From Nitrospinaceae bacterium (GTDB taxonomy: Bacteria; Nitrospinota; Nitrospinia; Nitrospinales; VA-1), in assembly GCA_029261475.1 (NCBI GenBank), contig JAJDBG010000016.1:1-58204 (forward strand): a DNA stretch of 58,204 nt, written 5' to 3'. How positions within the stretch are numbered: position 1 is the first letter of the stretch; the number at the start of each line of letters is the position of its first letter. Shown here piece by piece: positions 54,121 to 58,204 of the stretch. A program made the position numbers and the translations under genes. The notes beneath the pieces were generated by a model. It was not told the origin of the DNA, did not search any database, and saw only the letters and a list, made by a program, of their open reading frames with translations.

Positions 54121-55782
54121 TCAACAGATGCCGCAGATTTTACAAACCGCCGTGTCGCAGACAGGCGTTCGACCTGCCTTGAGTCCGCGCTGATAATCTT
54201 CCCAGAGAAAATTGTTCCGATAGCCGTGATCGATGATGTCCCAAGGCAGAACGCTGTCCTTTTCGTATTGCCTGTAGACAAAGGACTCGACCAAAGGGTG
54301 AAAGCGTTTGAGAGCTTGTTTGTCATCGTAACCGTTGTCGAGATATTCCAGGAAAAAATCCAGAAGACGCCGATCGCCACGCGACAAACAGGTCTGCAAA
54401 TAGGCTTCGTTGGGAGATCCAAAACTCATCTTTAAATTTTTCATACGCCCCAGAGCCTTGCGAATCTTCATGAATTTTTTCTTAAGAGACGCAACCGGTT
54501 CCATCGTATGCCACTGAAAGGGAGTGCCGGGTTTGGGAACCAAAGGACTCAAACCGATCGTCACGCGACCGATTTTCCCATTCTTTTTAGACTCATCAAT
54601 GTATGCGTCCATCACCCGTTCTGTCAGGCGAATGAATTGGTCGATGTCTTCATCCGTTTCCCCTGGCAAGCCGATGATGGAATAGATCTTCAAATGCAAG
54701 ATGCCCTTCTGTGTGAGGAAGCGACATTTTTCGACGATGAAGTCATCCGTCGCGGCCTTGTTGATAACGTCCCGCATCCGTTCAGAAGGTCCGTCCACAG
54801 CTACCGTGAGCGTTTTTTGTCCGCTTTGCAAAATCAAATCCACCAACTCGTCGGTCAAAGTTTCCATACGCAGTGAGGAAAAAGACAAAGTCTTGCCCTC
54901 TTTGATGATGCGCTTGGCAAGGCCCATCAAGTCGGGATGATCCGTCACAGAAGGCCCGATGAGGCCGATGGTTTTTGTTTCTGCTCCCGCGCTTTTGAGA
55001 GATTCGGATAATGAGTCGTAAGTCCGGTCTAGGTCGGGAACACGAGGCGGGCGATAAATAAAACCAGCGGTGCAAAATCGGCAAGCCCAAATACAGCCCC
55101 GAGTAGCCTCTAATAAGGCCATGTCCTTGAAAGTTGAGTCCCCGTCATGAATGACGGAATGCGAGCAGAGGTCTTCCTGCTTGGGTGTCCAATAGCGAAT
55201 CACCCGTTCGGGTGCTTTTTCGGCAACATCAAAACCTGAAAAATTGAAACCGTCGTATTTTGGCTCGTAAAGCTGAGGAACGTAAACGCCGGGAATTTGA
55301 ACGCTGTTTTCTACGGCTTCTTTGATGGTTTGATTTCCGCGTGCGCTCAATGCCTGAAAAAACGATTCAGCCATTTGCTCTGCTTCCCCTACGAGGAAAG
55401 CATCCATACAATCGGCCAAAGGTTCGGGGTTGATGAAAATCGCCGAACCGCCAGCGAGTACCAAGGGCTGGTCTGCGCTCCGTACCCGCCGCTCCAAAGG
55501 CAAGCCCATATACTTCATGATGCGAACGACATTCAAATAATCGGGTTCAAAGGAAATCGAAAAAGCGATGATGTCGAAATCTTCCAGAGCCAAACCTTCT
55601 TCGTGGGAACGTATATCGCAGGGGAGAATATCTTCTGAATCGGGTGTCCATTCTTTGGGCAGACTGTAACGATCGCAGGCCACACCTTCAATCGTATTCA
55701 GTAAACCGTAAACTCTTTGAAAGCCCAGGTTGTCGAGAGCAACGTCGGCGGTATTTGGATAAACCAGTAAAACTTTTAACAT
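54121..55782 (-). CDS. B12-binding-domain radical SAM protein
   Basis: 553 residues. Residues 1-150 resemble a cobalamin-binding Rossmann domain (VLLVYPNTADVALDNLGFQR, LAGGSAIFINPEPLADC, VGEAEQM). The radical SAM core has CIWACRFC (Cys230, 234, 237) for the 4Fe-4S cluster, GLIGPSVTDHPDL and IYSIIGLPGETDEDI. The C terminus ends CDTAVCKICGIC, a further Cys cluster. This order matches the TIGR03960-type proteins, often found with DUF2344 proteins; none is visible here. Substrate unknown. Confidence 0.85.
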   Translation of the reverse strand: MLKVLLVYPNTADVALDNLGFQRVYGLLNTIEGVACDRYSLPKEWTPDSEDILPCDIRSHEEGLALEDFDIIAFSISFEPDYLNVVRIMKYMGLPLERRVRSADQPLVLAGGSAIFINPEPLADCMDAFLVGEAEQMAESFFQALSARGNQTIKEAVENSVQIPGVYVPQLYEPKYDGFNFSGFDVAEKAPERVIRYWTPKQEDLCSHSVIHDGDSTFKDMALLEATRGCIWACRFCTAGFIYRPPRVPDLDRTYDSLSESLKSAGAETKTIGLIGPSVTDHPDLMGLAKRIIKEGKTLSFSSLRMETLTDELVDLILQSGQKTLTVAVDGPSERMRDVINKAATDDFIVEKCRFLTQKGILHLKIYSIIGLPGETDEDIDQFIRLTERVMDAYIDESKKNGKIGRVTIGLSPLVPKPGTPFQWHTMEPVASLKKKFMKIRKALGRMKNLKMSFGSPNEAYLQTCLSRGDRRLLDFFLEYLDNGYDDKQALKRFHPLVESFVYRQYEKDSVLPWDIIDHGYRNNFLWEDYQRGLKAGRTPVCDTAVCKICGIC

Positions 55783-55874
55783 TCAATACTCAAATATATT
55801 AAGGGGATAGCGGTTGTCAGATGATAGAAACAAGGCTAACATGAATCGACCTCAAACTGCCATAAACTAAAACG

Positions 55875-56984
55875 ATGCGAGAAAAAATTTCAAAAACTGC
55901 AGGTCCCGAAGAGCGCATGAAAAGCTATATTGAACTCATCGCCGCCGGACCTCGCCTGAGCAAAGACCTCTCCACAGAAGAATCCGAAGATGCCTTGGAG
56001 ATGATCTTGAATGGCGGTGTCTCAGACATCCGCGCCGCAGTATTTTTGATCGCGCAACGCATGAAGCACGAAACCCTGGAAGAAAATATCGGTGCCTGGA
56101 AAGCTCTGGCTAAAACCGCAACGAGCTTCCCACTTCCATTTGAGAAAGTCTTGCAAATTGCCGATGCATTTGATGGCGTCTCCCGTGTTCCCTATTTTGG
56201 TTTTTACGCCATCCCGCTCATTGCAGAACTGGGTTTGCCGACCTACGGATTTTCTGCGCAATCCTTACCGCCCAAGTTTGGCGTTACCTTCGAAGATCTG
56301 CTCATCAAACATTATGGCTGTCCTCTCCCTGAAGAAGGTGACCGGTCACGAATCTCGGCACTGGAAAAATTTAAATGGGGTTATATTCCCCTGAGCTTGG
56401 CACATCCAAAATTGAATCGACTGGCTCCGCTGAGAAAAGAAATCGTCAAACGCACTTTGCTGTCCACCCTGGAAAAACTGCTTCAGCCTGTGAGAGTTGA
56501 ATCCGGCGGAAATTTTCTTGCCTCAAGCTATTTCCACAAAGGTTACGAAGAATCCATGCTCAGCGTTTCCGAGTTGGGCGAATTCGACCGAGTCGTTTTT
56601 GGCAACGGACAAGAAGGAACCACGCTTTACGGCATCCACAAACCCGCAAAAATTTTTCGCAGGAAAGACAAATCAGATGCTGAAGAAATTGGCATCACCT
56701 GCGAGAAAATTTTTTCAGCAGAAATTGCAAAAAATATCAGCGAAGCACACGAGGCAGTGAAAAAAATAGAAGCCACATCCGCAAACATCGCCCAAATGGG
56801 AGAAGAAGCCCTCAAGCAAGGGAGCGGCCCCGCAGTTCCCCTCATCGCGAGTCAAACCGCGACCCTCTGCACCCTGTTCGAGCAATGCAACGACTACTCA
56901 TCGACTTACGATAAAGCCCTCGACTTGATGAAAAAAGGCCGTCTCCATCAATCGCTCATGGACTACCTGTCCTTCCTTTGTTGA
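55875..56984 (+). CDS. Divergent anthranilate phosphoribosyltransferase-like protein (TrpD2/YbiB-like)
   Basis: 369 residues. The N-terminal helical domain (LSTEESEDALEMILNGGVSDIRAAVFLIAQRMK, quoted in part) is that of glycosyltransferase family 3, as in TrpD. The catalytic GTGGD motif is replaced by IADAFDGVSRVPYFGFYAIP, and further signature residues are also altered. This makes anthranilate phosphoribosyl transfer unlikely. YbiB-type relatives bind nucleic acid. It is divergent from the radical SAM gene. Confidence 0.78.
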   Translation: MREKISKTAGPEERMKSYIELIAAGPRLSKDLSTEESEDALEMILNGGVSDIRAAVFLIAQRMKHETLEENIGAWKALAKTATSFPLPFEKVLQIADAFDGVSRVPYFGFYAIPLIAELGLPTYGFSAQSLPPKFGVTFEDLLIKHYGCPLPEEGDRSRISALEKFKWGYIPLSLAHPKLNRLAPLRKEIVKRTLLSTLEKLLQPVRVESGGNFLASSYFHKGYEESMLSVSELGEFDRVVFGNGQEGTTLYGIHKPAKIFRRKDKSDAEEIGITCEKIFSAEIAKNISEAHEAVKKIEATSANIAQMGEEALKQGSGPAVPLIASQTATLCTLFEQCNDYSSTYDKALDLMKKGRLHQSLMDYLSFLC

Positions 56985-57369
56985 TTTAGGGTCCAGCGTC
57001 AGGCGGCCCTGCTCTGGAGGACGTGTGTTGAAAAATAAAACCCCACCCAACCGTCATTCAGCTCAATGGGCTAGAAATATAAGGAGGGTTATGAATGTGT
57101 GCGTTGAACATTTGTCATTGCGAGCCGCCAAAGGCGGCGCGGCAATCCATTTTAAGGGTGTCTGTTTATAGAGGAAGAATATCGTATGAAATGGATTTAA
57201 ACGCCATTTTAAGTTCTAGCGATTTGGCGGAAGATAATGCGGTAGAAAATCGTTTTTGTGAAGGAATATCGATGTAGACAGAAAAAAATACAGTTTGGTT
57301 TTGTAGAGGGAACCCCCCTAGGTTGCCCACATTTGATTGGAGAACCAAGGGGCCTGCCCCTACGAAACA
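56985..57369. other. Intergenic region with a REP-like hairpin
   Basis: About 385 bases without a convincing gene; the short ORFs at 57095 and 57258 are shadows. It contains the hairpin element at 57114 and, near 57300-57360, a stretch of G/C-rich inverted pieces (CCCCCCTAGG, AAGGGGCCTGCCCCTA), the latter able to form a small hairpin after the TPR gene's stop. Confidence 0.65.
57114..57149. repeat. REP-like palindromic element
   Basis: GTCATTGCGAGCCGCC-AAA-GGCGGCGCGGCAATCC folds into a perfect GCCGCC/GGCGGC hairpin flanked by ATTGC/GCAAT. It matches the element at 43112-43139 in outer arms and ends. Confidence 0.75.
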
Positions 57370-58204
57370 CTACTCCATATTCATTTTCTTTTTTGTATCT
57401 GCAATCGATTTATCGACATCAAGGACTTTATGTTTCAAACCAATGTTGTAAAAAATCGATCGTGCCTTTTCAAAGTACTCCAAAGCACGAGCATAATCTC
57501 TCTTTGAATAAAACGCGGCTCCCAGATTATTTCGATCTCTGGCGACAGAAGGATGTTCGGAACCGAAGGTTTTGATGTCGCTGGCAATAGCTAGCTCGAT
57601 ATATTTGATGGCCTTATTGTATTCGCCTTTAGCACGCCAAGATTTTCCCAGATTGTTCCAACGGCTAGCTACTTTAGGATGTTCGGAACCAAAAGTTTTG
57701 ATGCCGTTGGCAAGGGCTAGTTCGAAATATTCGATGGCCTTGTCGTATTCGCCTTTAGCATGACAAGCCTCTCCCAGATTGTTCCAACGACCCGCTACTT
57801 TAGGATGTTCGGAACCGAAGGTTTTGATGTCGCTGGCGATAGCTAGTTCTAAATATTCGATGGCCTTGTCGTATTCGCCTTTCGAGAGCCAAGCTCCTCC
57901 CAGATTGTTCCAAAGGTTAGCCACGTTAGGATGTTCGGAACCAAAAGTTTTGATGTCGCTGGCGAGGGCTAGTTCGAAATATTCGATGGCCTTGTCGTAT
58001 TCGCCTTTAGCATGCCAAGCCACTCCCAGATTGTTCCAACGGCTAGCTACTTTAGGATGTTCGGAACCAAAGGTTTTGATGCCGTTGGCGATAGCTAGTT
58101 CTAAATATTCGATGGCCTTGTCGTATTCGCCTTTCGAGAGCCAAGCTCCTCCCAGATTGTTCCAACAACTCGCTACGTTAGGATGTTCGGAACCAAAGGT
58201 TTTT
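57370..58204 (-). CDS. TPR repeat protein (5' end outside window)
   Basis: The frame stays open past the right edge, so the track start at 58023 is only an internal GTG. At least six 42-residue units are seen, each of the form KTFGSEHPxVAxxWNNLGxA, KGEYDKAIEYxELAxA; this is the kinesin-light-chain / TPR_12 type. At DNA level the unit is 126 bp and nearly identical from copy to copy except at a few codons. Units alternate between two kinds, and the last ends in a capping helix (VLDVDKSIADTKKKMNME). It would be a protein-binding scaffold; partner unknown. Confidence 0.88.
   Translation of the reverse strand, partial: KTFGSEHPNVASCWNNLGGAWLSKGEYDKAIEYLELAIANGIKTFGSEHPKVASRWNNLGVAWHAKGEYDKAIEYFELALASDIKTFGSEHPNVANLWNNLGGAWLSKGEYDKAIEYLELAIASDIKTFGSEHPKVAGRWNNLGEACHAKGEYDKAIEYFELALANGIKTFGSEHPKVASRWNNLGKSWRAKGEYNKAIKYIELAIASDIKTFGSEHPSVARDRNNLGAAFYSKRDYARALEYFEKARSIFYNIGLKHKVLDVDKSIADTKKKMNME

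Noticed and set aside
57370-58204. Regular 126-bp repeats considered as a CRISPR array
   Set aside because: They are in-frame coding TPR units without unique spacers.

Overview
The window looks like a chromosomal segment of a Gram-negative, flagellated bacterium. KDO-8-phosphate synthase points to LPS, BamE-like and FlgO-like lipoproteins point to an outer membrane, and a flagellar rod protein and two sigma-54 promoters are present. It is unusual in also carrying a 20S proteasome alpha-type subunit at the left edge. Outside Actinobacteria this is known from only a few phyla, such as Nitrospirota and Nitrospinota. A Nitrospinota-like host is my best guess, but it is inference only.

Layout. 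1-9.9 kb: proteasome alpha (partial), a soluble cNMP-binding histidine kinase, an RlmD/TrmA-type rRNA methyltransferase, a nucleoside phosphorylase-fold nucleosidase, a sigma-54 promoter with a strongly folded leader ahead of a class-3 lipase, kdsA with a receiver-like small gene, an alpha/beta hydrolase, and proB overlapping a cysteine-cluster gene. 9.9-19.9 kb: cbiZ and an aldo-keto reductase, an MsbA-type ABC exporter, a DnaC-like loader with a small partner, a lone FlgF/FlgG-type gene, a short ArgA, a DUF484 protein with a degenerate GGDEF domain, serS and a TPR lipoprotein. 20-27.5 kb: gyrA, gyrB and dnaA in one direction. A DnaA-box cluster overlaps the dnaA stop codon, and about 0.7 kb of noncoding DNA lies upstream of dnaA. 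dnaN and recF are not here.

27.5-49.7 kb: a compact siphovirus-like element next to dnaA. It has small and large terminase, portal, protease, capsid, a frameshifted tail chaperone, a short tape measure, head-tail connectors, tail tube, hub and fibre. A divergent control region follows, with a double-HTH S24 repressor plus a stand-alone CheY-like receiver on the minus strand. On the plus strand are a Rad50/RecF-like ATPase, a Cys-containing protein and a sigma-region-4-like HTH protein. I see no integrase, replication or lysis gene, so it is either a defective or atypical prophage or a domesticated, gene-transfer-agent-like particle locus. Its chaperone-tape measure block lies before the head-tail connectors, which is not the usual order.

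49.8-58.2 kb: an orphan 618-residue helical protein, a 0.76 kb AT-rich gap ending in a second sigma-54 promoter for a FlgO-like lipoprotein, a BamE-like lipoprotein, a phosphoglycolate-phosphatase-like HAD protein, a B12-binding radical SAM protein, a divergent TrpD-like protein, a REP-bearing gap, and a partial TPR gene built from nearly identical 126-bp units.

No tRNA, rRNA, CRISPR array or insertion sequence was recognised. Everything comes from reading the sequence and the supplied ORF track; no database search was possible.
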